From positions 124,001 through 188,000 of the IMG/VR virus record IMGVR_UViG_3300050343_000285: 64,000 nucleotides of DNA, one strand, 5' to 3'. A program made the position numbers and the translations under genes. This document shows positions 17,684-25,978 of the stretch, in pieces; position 1 is the first letter of the stretch, and each line of letters starts with the position of its first letter. The notes below the pieces were generated by a model that ran no database searches, was not told where the DNA came from, and saw only the letters and a program-made list of their open reading frames with translations. The stretch is from a virus.

Positions 17684-19055
17684 TTGCCTGCTTGCGATCT
17701 ATAAAATTATTTAAGTCTTCTGGAGTGCCTATTCCCCACATTTTATCTACATGAAAAATAGATATTTTTTTATTATCAGCTATTGCTTCATTAAATACAG
17801 GACATACATAAAATTCATTATTATATCTTTTATTTAACTTAATCATTTGCTTAGCGTATTTAACATAATCTGAACCCTTTTTCCAATAGTAAACTCCTAC
17901 TGTTGCTATATTTGATATTGGGTTTTTTTCTGCTACTTCATTTACAAAACCAGTTTCTTTATCTATCTTAACAAAAGACCATTTAGGATGTGTTGATTCA
18001 AATGTTAATATGCCAGCATCTACATTTTGTTCTTGCATTTTATACATAAATTTGCTTGTATTCCATTCCACATATTGATCAGAGTTAGCTATAATTAGAG
18101 GATTGTCATTATCTATTTCTTTTTCTGCTAACAATGTGGTACACGCTGCCCCATCAGTGATACCATCAACTTCTATAACCTTAGGATTTTTTGTAATAAT
18201 ACTTAATAATGAATCTAAATTATATTTTAGTCTATGATTTTTTTGAACAATAAATATATGATTTGCTTTAAAGTTTAAATTATCTACAACTAACTGTATC
18301 ATTGGCTTATTGTCTATTTCTATTAGAGGTTTAGGGAAGGTATAGCCTGCTTGATCAAACCTACTACCTGCACCAGCCATAGGGATTAAAACATTTAGAT
18401 TAGTATCTTCCCATTTTATATTCTGTTTCATGATTGTATTCTCCGTTTTAATTTTTTTTGAAATATTTTCTATTGTAACTTCATCAGGGCTAGATACACG
18501 GTATACATTAGCTCCAGAAATTTCAGCAGCTTTTAATCCATTAGGGGAGTCTTCAACAATTAGGGTTTCATTTGGTACAGTTTTGAGGATTGACATAGCT
18601 TTCCAATAAATTTCAGGATGAGGCTTGGATGTGGATACATCTTCATTTGTTAAAATTAAATCAAAATACTCGATAACACCAATTTTTGATAGCATAGTAT
18701 ATACTGATCTTCTAATAGAATTAGAGCAACATGATATTTTATAATTTTGAGATAAATAATAAAAAACTTCAACTAACCTATTATCTTTATGTAAAGACTC
18801 GAATTTTTGCAAAGTTATACGTTGTTTAAGATCCCATATTTTTGTATGTAAATTTACTGTTAGTCCTCTGTTTTCTGTAAGTAGTTTTAATTTTTCATAA
18901 GTTTTCAATCCATCATATTTTCTATAATGATCTTGTTTTGATATAATATATTGCTCACCAGCTATGGTATATAAGGCTTCATTCAAAGCATCATAATGCA
19001 TATCCTTAGCTTTTACTAAAACCCCATCTAAGTCGAAAATAATATGCTTAATCAT
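17676..19055 (-). CDS. Fusion: HAD phosphatase plus sugar-phosphate nucleotidyltransferase
   Basis: 459 residues in two domains. Residues 1-205 are a HAD hydrolase of the beta-phosphoglucomutase/phosphatase type: nucleophile FDLDGVLV, SCCSNS and a VEDSPNGLKAA loop. Residues 220-455 are an NTP_transferase domain: LIPMAGAGSRF (nucleotide loop), FPKPLIEIDNKPMI, then IANSDQYVEW for metal binding. The pair could dephosphorylate one sugar intermediate and activate another in the same nonulosonic or heptose route. Overlap of the last 8 bases with the sulfotransferase gene shows translational coupling. Confidence 0.85.
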   Translation of the reverse strand: MIKHIIFDLDGVLVKAKDMHYDALNEALYTIAGEQYIISKQDHYRKYDGLKTYEKLKLLTENRGLTVNLHTKIWDLKQRITLQKFESLHKDNRLVEVFYYLSQNYKISCCSNSIRRSVYTMLSKIGVIEYFDLILTNEDVSTSKPHPEIYWKAMSILKTVPNETLIVEDSPNGLKAAEISGANVYRVSSPDEVTIENISKKIKTENTIMKQNIKWEDTNLNVLIPMAGAGSRFDQAGYTFPKPLIEIDNKPMIQLVVDNLNFKANHIFIVQKNHRLKYNLDSLLSIITKNPKVIEVDGITDGAACTTLLAEKEIDNDNPLIIANSDQYVEWNTSKFMYKMQEQNVDAGILTFESTHPKWSFVKIDKETGFVNEVAEKNPISNIATVGVYYWKKGSDYVKYAKQMIKLNKRYNNEFYVCPVFNEAIADNKKISIFHVDKMWGIGTPEDLNNFIDRKQAND

Positions 19056-20047
19056 TATAATTTTTTCTTTAGTATATTTAATATTTTATCGCAAGAGTTG
19101 CCATCACCATATGGGCAAGATTCATTTACTATTTCTATTTTGGTGTTTTTAAAAATTTTATACAAATCCTTTGGAGATTGACACAGTGTAGAGAACGTCC
19201 CAAGACCTTCTTTTCTTTCAGTTGTTGTCCGACAAACTATACTCTTTTTTTGCAAAAATGAAGACTCTTCTTGAAGGCCCCCGCTATCAGTTATTAATAT
19301 ACTACATTTAGCAATTATATCTATACATTTATTATAAGACAAAGGATCTATTACTTTAACGTTTTTGAATACATATTTATATTTTTGTATTTTATTATTT
19401 GGATGCATAGGAAAAATAAATTCTAAATTTTTATACATAGTTGCTATGTCCTCAATAGCTACAAACCAGTCTTTAATTATTTTTAAATTTTCTCTCCTAT
19501 GTAATGTTATTAAAACCTTGTTTTCTAAAGTTGGTTGAATATTTTTTAAATTATCTAAAACTGTGTTACCAACTAAATAAGTTTCGCCAGAATGATAAGA
19601 CTTTATATTATTTAAATTTTCTTGAGTTGGGCATAGATGTATATCTGCCATATTGCTAATAGCAATTCTATTAAACTCTTCTGGATAGGGATGATTAATA
19701 TTTCCTGATCTAAGTCCAGCTTCTAAATGTATAATTGGTATTTGTCTATGAAATGAGGATAAAGCTACAGCAAAAGCAGAGGTTGTATCTCCTTGAATTA
19801 ATGTATGTGTAACATTGTGAAAAATTGGATTAATCTTACTTAGTATAGAAGATATTATTGAATCCAACCTGTTTGCTGAATTATCTATATTAATATATAT
19901 GGGGTTATATTCAGTAATAAATTTATCTATTAACTCGTTATGTTGCTTAATATATAATAGTTTATAATCAATATTATTTTTTATTTTGTCAATTAATGGT
20001 TTAATTTTTATCCATTCTGGTCTTGTCCCGAAAGCTATTAATAGCAT
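19055..20047 (-). CDS. UDP-N-acetylglucosamine 2-epimerase-like (WecB/NeuC type)
   Basis: 330 residues. It opens with IAFGTRPEWIKIKPLI, has HLEAGLRSG with PEEFNR about ten residues later, a TLHRRENL segment and ITDSGGLQEESS near the C-terminus; all are hallmarks of the UDP-GlcNAc 2-epimerase family. It makes UDP-ManNAc, or ManNAc in the hydrolysing NeuC subtype, the precursor for NeuB. Placed between the HAD/nucleotidyltransferase fusion and glycosyltransferases upstream. The NeuC versus WecB choice cannot be settled by eye. Confidence 0.88.
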   Translation of the reverse strand: MLLIAFGTRPEWIKIKPLIDKIKNNIDYKLLYIKQHNELIDKFITEYNPIYINIDNSANRLDSIISSILSKINPIFHNVTHTLIQGDTTSAFAVALSSFHRQIPIIHLEAGLRSGNINHPYPEEFNRIAISNMADIHLCPTQENLNNIKSYHSGETYLVGNTVLDNLKNIQPTLENKVLITLHRRENLKIIKDWFVAIEDIATMYKNLEFIFPMHPNNKIQKYKYVFKNVKVIDPLSYNKCIDIIAKCSILITDSGGLQEESSFLQKKSIVCRTTTERKEGLGTFSTLCQSPKDLYKIFKNTKIEIVNESCPYGDGNSCDKILNILKKKL

Positions 20048-20059
20048 AATTTTAAACCT

Positions 20060-20797
20060 TTATTCTATATTTTTTACTGTATTCCACCCGTTATCAATAG
20101 CATGTTCTACGCAAAGATTTCTTTGACTAAAAAAGGTCTTGTGAGACACTACTGTATTTTTACTAGTTGCAACTCTGTCTCCACCCAGCTTAATAGGTTC
20201 CAAAGATCCATGCAGAGACTTATCATTTTTAGGATGAGGAGGGCAGTAAGTATTAATTTTACCAAATTTTTGAGCCAAATATGAAAACTGTATATCTTCT
20301 CCGTTATCTAACATAAAAGGTTTTTCAAACCACATATATTTCAACCATTCACTTTTAAAAAACCATGCATGACCTACTAAATCAACTCTTTGTATCTCCG
20401 TATTCAAACTGGGCCACCCAGCTCTAGTATGATTTCTATATACTCTAGAATTTAAAATTACACCAGCAGATCCTAATATACCGTTACATTGATTTATAGA
20501 ACTTAAACAATTTTCAAACCATCTTTTTCCAGGAATTGTGTCATCATCAAATACTGCTATATAATCACTTTGTGATAAGAGGGCAGCAGAAAACCTACCA
20601 TAAAACTTCCAATTAAAATTATTATCAAATGTTTTATCAACATCAAAACTCTTTAAGTCTACTTGCTCATTATCCTGATGTAGATTTCTCCATAACCAAA
20701 TATCTGTTGTTTTAATTGTTTGATTCCTAATTGATTCTATTTGTTTTTTAAGATTTTGAGGTCTTCTGTATAAATTTAATATAGTTGTTATAGTCAT
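20060..20797 (-). CDS. Family 2-like glycosyltransferase
   Basis: TTILNLYRRPQNLKKQIESI opens a GT-A fold. The metal/donor motif is AVFDDDTIPGKRW near residue 82, and GNGEDIQFSYL-like residues (DNGEDIQ) form the acceptor region. 245 residues. It overlaps the GT4-like gene upstream by 4 bases. Donor and acceptor unknown. Confidence 0.8.
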   Translation of the reverse strand: MTITTILNLYRRPQNLKKQIESIRNQTIKTTDIWLWRNLHQDNEQVDLKSFDVDKTFDNNFNWKFYGRFSAALLSQSDYIAVFDDDTIPGKRWFENCLSSINQCNGILGSAGVILNSRVYRNHTRAGWPSLNTEIQRVDLVGHAWFFKSEWLKYMWFEKPFMLDNGEDIQFSYLAQKFGKINTYCPPHPKNDKSLHGSLEPIKLGGDRVATSKNTVVSHKTFFSQRNLCVEHAIDNGWNTVKNIE

Positions 20798-21651
20798 AAG
20801 CTTTTGTATATTTCTATATATTCTTCTGCAATATCAATTGGATTCCAGTATTTCTTCATCCACTCTCTAGAATTAACTCCTTTTTGCATAATATAATCTA
20901 TACCTTTATTTTCAACCAAGTTTATTAATACGTTCTCTAGCTCTTGTATTGAACACGACAGGAATGGGTGTCCATCCGACTTGGCTACATTTTTTATTAC
21001 CTTATCAACCCCATCGCTTATTTTACATATAGTCAAACACCCCAAGGATAAACCCTCTAATCCAGATCTATGATATGATCCTGTCATCACTTCGTCTATA
21101 ATTATATTGCATAAAGATTTTCTCTGCCTACACTCTCTGTAACCGATTCCATGAATCACATCTATATCAATTTTTTCTTTGTATTTTTCTTTAAGTTTTT
21201 GCAAAATTGTCGTTGTTTGCCTGTACCCTTTATTATACCATCCTCTATCTTTTTTATTAGATGGTGAATATCCTATTTTTATTTTCTTGTCGTAATATTT
21301 TGGAATATTCATGTCTTCCCAGAGGTCTATTGGATTTCTAACTATTGTACAGTTTTTATATTCTGGTAGTGTGGCATGATACTGTGCTATTACGGCTTTG
21401 GGTATTGCAACGCTTAGATCAACCCTAAATGGTTCGCTGTGATATTGAATAAGTCTTGGTAATTTACTGCTATTAAACATATTTCTATTATGTAAATGAA
21501 TGATATCTAAATATTGTAATAAATTAGTTTTTTCACTTGCATAACCATAACCAAATACACTAGCTTCATGATCTGTATATTTATTTATAATATTAGAAAT
21601 AGCTTCTGGAGCATTAGACAACCCTGTTTGTTTATAGTGTGCTATTTTCAT
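20794..21651 (-). CDS. GT-B glycosyltransferase (GT4-like)
   Basis: The N-terminal half has IHLHNR and QYHSEP and the linker IVRNPIDLWED. The C-terminal half has IGYSPSNKKDRGW and the acidic donor site region EVMTGSYHRSGLEGLSLG, followed by a C-terminal amphipathic helix. This order is typical of GT4-type retaining enzymes. Start at 21651 overlaps the end of the NeuB fusion by 20 bases. Confidence 0.8.
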   Translation of the reverse strand: MKIAHYKQTGLSNAPEAISNIINKYTDHEASVFGYGYASEKTNLLQYLDIIHLHNRNMFNSSKLPRLIQYHSEPFRVDLSVAIPKAVIAQYHATLPEYKNCTIVRNPIDLWEDMNIPKYYDKKIKIGYSPSNKKDRGWYNKGYRQTTTILQKLKEKYKEKIDIDVIHGIGYRECRQRKSLCNIIIDEVMTGSYHRSGLEGLSLGCLTICKISDGVDKVIKNVAKSDGHPFLSCSIQELENVLINLVENKGIDYIMQKGVNSREWMKKYWNPIDIAEEYIEIYKSL

Positions 21652-23156
21652 TTTTTTGTTTTTGAAAAAAATATACAGTATCTATGGAATCTACTAGAGT
21701 AAAACCATAGCTTTTAATCTTATTGATACACTTTTCTTTAAATTTTTTATCTTTCATTAAAAACTGATGTATTTCTATAAGTATCTTGTTACAATTTTGT
21801 ATCACATGAGCGTTTTCCTCTAAAAAAATTAACTCACCACCTTCACAATCTATATTCATGCAGTTAATATTTTCTATATTTTTTTATACTACTTAATTTA
21901 ATACATTCTAAATTATAATCTCTTCTGGTTTTTGCGAAATTTCTACCATTATCAACTCGATCAGCTGACCCAGCAACTATCAAATTATAAGTCTGAAAAT
22001 TAACTATATCTAATGTTTGCGAAATATAACCAAATACCAAGTCTACATTTTTTATATTGTTCTCTTGCATTGTCTTCTGTAATGACTCTTTGAGTTCTGG
22101 ATTGGCTTCCACAGATATGACATGCTTACATTTTCTTGATAATCTTAGAGTAGTAATACCTAAACATGATCCAATCTCTAAAACATTATCCTTTTTATTT
22201 AAATATTTATTAATTAAACATAATTCTGTTTTTTCATATATTTTATTACGAAATCTTTGCATTAGTTCTGGTATGCAATATCTCTTTGGTATAAATATTT
22301 TATTATTTAGATAATTCACGGATTGTATATCTTTTTGTTTTCTTAAACTTTCTCTTTTGATTTTTTCCCCATCTAGTAAAATCCTCGAAGCTGCTGGCTG
22401 GCTCATACTAGATTCAACATCTCTAATACCTTTTACTAATTTAAATAATCCAGCAGGCTCAAGACTCGATAAATGGTCACTACCCCACATATTATGATTA
22501 AGAGTAATGTGCCTTTCGACCCATTCAGCACCTAGAGCCACTGAAGCAAAAGTAGATACTAAGCCATACTCATGACCACTATAGCCTATCTGTCTTGTAG
22601 GCCATCTTTTTTTCAGCCATTTGATATAGTTAAGATTAATTTCATTTACTGGACAAGGATACGTGCTATTTGTATGCATAACAACATCAGCATCGCACGA
22701 GTATATACAGTCTTCTATTTCTTTTTCTGTACTCATACCAGTAGATATTATTAAAGTATTAAACTTTTTTTTAGAATGAACACAAAGATCCCTATCTGTA
22801 ATAACAGCAGAAGGTATTTTTGCAATATTTACATATTTGCTCATTAAATCTGCACTAGGAATATCCCAAACACTAGCAAACATTTTAATATTTTGGCTTT
22901 TAGCATAGTCTATCAATTCAACAATTTGCTCTTCATTAAATTCAATTTTTTCTTTATACTCAAGATATGTCATATCCCCCCAAGGTGTTGATCGCATCTT
23001 GGTCTTTTGGTCTTCTGGAACACAAATGCTTGGCGTTCTTTTTTGAATTTTTACATAATCACAGCCAGAAGCACTAGATATATTAATGAGTTTTTTACAG
23101 GTGTCGATAGAGCCATTGTGGTTGATCCCTATTTCCGCTATAATCTTGGTTTTCAA
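21632..23156 (-). CDS. neuB: Fusion: NeuB-type sialic acid synthase plus FkbM-type methyltransferase (one frameshift)
   Basis: Residues 1-270 form the NeuB TIM barrel: IIAEIGINHNGS, KIQKRTP, MFASVWD, IISTGMST, HTNSTYP, GYSGHE and VERHITL, with all usual blocks. It condenses phosphoenolpyruvate with a mannosamine-type sugar. The usual C-terminal antifreeze/SAF domain is missing. Instead residues from about 290 carry an FkbM methyltransferase: VLEIGSCLGITTL (SAM motif I), VISVEANPE, then, after a slip in a run of seven A (plus 21879-21885), MNIDCEGGELIFLE. Length is a multiple of three plus one, so one base is in question. The shift may be an error, or a natural slip giving a short and a long product. 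Confidence 0.85.
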
Positions 23157-23190
23157 TAGTAAATTCCTTCTCCTTACAAGATAATATCAC

Positions 23191-23204
23191 TATATTATAC
23201 ACCT
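23191..23204 (-). promoter_or_regulatory. Promoter-like box before the sialic acid operon
   Basis: Minus strand AGGTGTATAATATA, 35 bases before the NeuB start. It differs by one base from the GTGTATTATA core and also looks like a sigma70 -10 box (TATAAT) with a weak TTGATC 15 bases upstream. Confidence 0.45.
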
Positions 23205-23241
23205 ATTTTAATTCGATCAAGTCATTTATGTATTATAATAT

Positions 23242-23559
23242 TTATTCTATTTTTTTAAGTTCATGTTTTATTTTATTATCTCGATCTAATAAAAAATCTC
23301 CTAAATAAACTTGATTATTTTGCGGATATAATAGAGAAGTTGGTTTTCTGTTTTCGTCAAATAAAGTAATGATATCTTCTTTACTTCTTTCCCAATATCT
23401 TTCATTAGTATTATTGTATATATCTATAGTCCCATCCTTATTTAATTGCATATTGCCATGAAACTTTCTTTCCAATGTAGACGTATTAATACTGTAAAAC
23501 TCCCACAAGTGTATAGTTTTATTGTCAATATCCCCAAAATCTGTTTTAAAAAACTTTAT
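23242..23559 (-). CDS. Hypothetical protein, about 105 aa, unusual start
   Basis: The frame is convincing from KFFKTDFGDIDN through to the end. The first ordinary start codon is a TTG at 23508 with no ribosome binding site. An ATA at 23559-23557 has a perfect AGGAG seven bases upstream and overlaps the previous stop, which suggests either a rare ATA start or a miscalled ATG. No family recognised. The text has Glu, Lys and Asn in excess and several Trp and Tyr. Confidence 0.5.
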   Translation of the reverse strand: MKFFKTDFGDIDNKTIHLWEFYSINTSTLERKFHGNMQLNKDGTIDIYNNTNERYWERSKEDIITLFDENRKPTSLLYPQNNQVYLGDFLLDRDNKIKHELKKIE

Positions 23560-24355
23560 CTTTGTTCTCCTGCATCTTTGTTAAAAAGTCTTTATAGTTT
23601 TCCCAAGAATCTATAATATAGTGTATGTGAGTAAGTCTACCTTTAGGATTAATAGCAGAGTAATCTTCATATATATCATTGGAACTATCAAAAAATGTAC
23701 TTTCGACTATAGGCACTTTACATATTTTTGCTAAGACAGACGCTCCATTATCGGTCCACGAAACCTTATACTTATGTGTCAGCTTTAAATATTGTTCGGT
23801 TCTGTTACATAGTTTAATTTTTTGAACAGCACTCATTGAGTAAAGTGTAGCCTCCCAACTATGTACGAACATTGGCGGACCTTGATGACCATTTAGATCT
23901 GATCTACCAAAAAAGATATTTCTCATTTTCATATCTCTTAAAATCATTTGTTGCTTAATACACATATCTCCAGTTCTTCCGGATATTAAACATATCGGAT
24001 CATTATAGTCATAGAAATCTGATAGTAGTTCATATGTTCTATCTATATCCGTACTAGAATCATCATCAACCTGAAAAATCCATTTATAATTAATCGGATT
24101 TTTATATATATAATTTACAAATCTTAGAGATGTAGGAGCGTCGTTACCACAGTCCGACCATTCATAATCATAATTACTACATAAAGACTTTATAAAGTCT
24201 GGCTCAGGACCATCCGCTAGAAATAATAGTTTAAAGCTAATATTATTATGGTTAGTGAATTTTAAACCATAAATCTCTATAAAATTTTTAATTCTTTTTA
24301 AGAATTTTTCTTGCCTTGGAGATGATAATACAGCTATGATAAAATCATATTTCAT
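23546..24355 (-). CDS. GT-A glycosyltransferase (Fringe/GT31-like)
   Basis: 269 residues. LLFLADGPEPDF, then KWIFQVDDDSSTDI, a DxD-type metal site in a context like Fringe and galactosyltransferase GT31, then an acidic SWTDNGASVLAKIC near the C-terminus. FGRSDLNGHQGPPMFVHSWE forms a likely acceptor loop. It overlaps the small HAD gene upstream by 4 bases. Confidence 0.65.
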   Translation of the reverse strand: MKYDFIIAVLSSPRQEKFLKRIKNFIEIYGLKFTNHNNISFKLLFLADGPEPDFIKSLCSNYDYEWSDCGNDAPTSLRFVNYIYKNPINYKWIFQVDDDSSTDIDRTYELLSDFYDYNDPICLISGRTGDMCIKQQMILRDMKMRNIFFGRSDLNGHQGPPMFVHSWEATLYSMSAVQKIKLCNRTEQYLKLTHKYKVSWTDNGASVLAKICKVPIVESTFFDSSNDIYEDYSAINPKGRLTHIHYIIDSWENYKDFLTKMQENKDKVF

Positions 24356-24651
24356 TTAAAATACTCATTAGAATTTATATTTTTGTCATCTATAAAGATA
24401 TCGTATACTGGTTTACCAAAAAGCATTTGACTATACTTAACAAGCCATCTATTGAATTGTTCAATTGTAACGGCCCTCCAATCAATACCGCTTTTAGTGC
24501 CTCTAGCAGTCCAATAAATAATTGTGTGGCCTTGATTATACAGATCATTCATTTTGGCTATTCTATCATAAATTGGCGTGGCTTCAGAATAGTCCTGACT
24601 ATCTGTAGGTAGTTTACAAATTGTATCATCTATATCTATATATATTATCAT
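24352..24651 (-). CDS. Small HAD-type phosphatase of capsule loci
   Basis: 99 residues with the minimal HAD fold: nucleophile motif YIDIDDTI, WTARG as motif II, and FIDDKNI as the last acidic pair. Proteins of this size occur in capsule and LPS clusters, where they remove phosphate from sugar intermediates. Its start overlaps the stop of the oxygenase gene (TTATGA). Confidence 0.75.
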   Translation of the reverse strand: MIIYIDIDDTICKLPTDSQDYSEATPIYDRIAKMNDLYNQGHTIIYWTARGTKSGIDWRAVTIEQFNRWLVKYSQMLFGKPVYDIFIDDKNINSNEYFK

Positions 24652-25207
24652 AAGTCTACAGCTTTCATCCCTTCATCATATGTTAAAAACGCCGCTATTG
24701 TATATCTAGAGCCTTTAGTTATTTTTGTTACCCCATGAAGACAATCCATACTGCCAAGATGAATCGCAGTATGACCTTTTTTGGGCTTAATTTCTATATT
24801 TCTTTCTGGATAATAAAGCAAACCGCCTTCAAAATCTTCGTTTAAAAATGTTACTATACCAAAATCCCTCCAAGGATAGTCATGAGGAGGACATCCCGGC
24901 GGATTTTCAGCATCGGCATGTGGCTGTAAATCATAACCTTCGGGCCATCTAGCGATGCTAAAATGCTCACAAAAAAACTTTCTTGCTGGTTAAATTCTCT
25001 AACTTGTCTACTACAGATTTAAGAGACTCTAGCATAACATTCTGAACTTCCGGGTTTTTTTACTTGGTGATAGAATAAAGTTCTACCTTGCCAGTAGTTT
25101 TGCTCACTTAATTCTCCAAAATCTTTTGAATTATTATCTAAGTAATCTATAATTAAATTTATATCTTCTTGATTTGTTATATTTTCAAAGACCATAGGAA
25201 ATGTCAT
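24648..25207 (-). CDS. 2-oxoglutarate/Fe(II) oxygenase (prolyl hydroxylase-like), two frame breaks
   Basis: Read from ATG 25207 the frame stops at 25019, but the next frames continue the protein with breaks near 25030 and in a run of seven T at about 24975. The joined product of about 187 residues holds the iron ligands: His and Asp in LQPHADAENPP, His in CLHGVTKITKG, and the 2OG-binding Arg in GSRYTIAAFL. RDFGIVTFLNEDFEGGLL is the expected core strand. It hydroxylates a protein or small substrate; given the Pro-rich giant protein, prolyl hydroxylation is a possibility worth testing. Length is three n plus two. Confidence 0.7.
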
Positions 25208-25222
25208 GACTATGTATCCTCC

Positions 25223-25978
25223 TTAATTATCTAAATGTGTTTGGTGATCTTTAAATTTATTGCCATATACATCCTCACCATTATGATATCTACGACCATT
25301 ACCGTTTTTTTTGTATTTATCTAAATTACCTCTCTCATCCCCATGCTCTAATCCACATTTCATTTCTGCTTCAAGTTGTTCATTTGATAATATGTCTGCT
25401 GAATCTTTTATTTCAAACTTATCTATAAAATGTCTAGGATATGGTATAACACAACCTACTATATCTCCTTTAGATATTCTTATCTTATGATTAGGTCTAG
25501 TAATTCTAATATTATATGTAAAATCTCTTCTAAGATTATCTGTTTCAACTACTCCCGTCATGTGATATAAGCCGTCAATAAAAGTATTAGGAGGATTGAT
25601 GGTCATTAAATTAACGCCATCTGGAGTACGCAAAGAGAATGTTGTTTGTATCGTAATTGTACCCATGCCGAAATGACTGCTGATAGATTGTAATATTTTA
25701 TTTTTTTTAAAATCTTCAGGATCTAAATAAGTTACTTCTACATCGCTAGGACTATCTCCACCATTCCATATAACTTCTATATCATGTATGCTTTTTAATA
25801 TAAAACCATGCTGATTGCCCATAACTAAAGGTAAACAAAAATACGCATGTTTAACAAACCAATCACGTTTAAAATCCCCTTTAAGAGAAGCATATAATTT
25901 ATCAATATTCTCTTTAGTTTGAAACTCACGGGCATGTGCTATTAAACCTATTGTATTTTCTTTTATTAATTTGCTCAT
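25223..25978 (-). CDS. DUF6065-like protein
   Basis: 251 residues. CLPLVMGNQHGFILKS, IEVIWNG, FGMGTITIQTTFSLRTPDGVNL and INPPNTFIDGLYHMTGVVET resemble DUF6065, a family of unknown function often found next to 2OG oxygenases in phages and marine bacteria. The C-terminal 50 residues are Lys/Gly/Asn-rich and probably disordered. It directly precedes the oxygenase. Confidence 0.6.
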   Translation of the reverse strand: MSKLIKENTIGLIAHAREFQTKENIDKLYASLKGDFKRDWFVKHAYFCLPLVMGNQHGFILKSIHDIEVIWNGGDSPSDVEVTYLDPEDFKKNKILQSISSHFGMGTITIQTTFSLRTPDGVNLMTINPPNTFIDGLYHMTGVVETDNLRRDFTYNIRITRPNHKIRISKGDIVGCVIPYPRHFIDKFEIKDSADILSNEQLEAEMKCGLEHGDERGNLDKYKKNGNGRRYHNGEDVYGNKFKDHQTHLDN

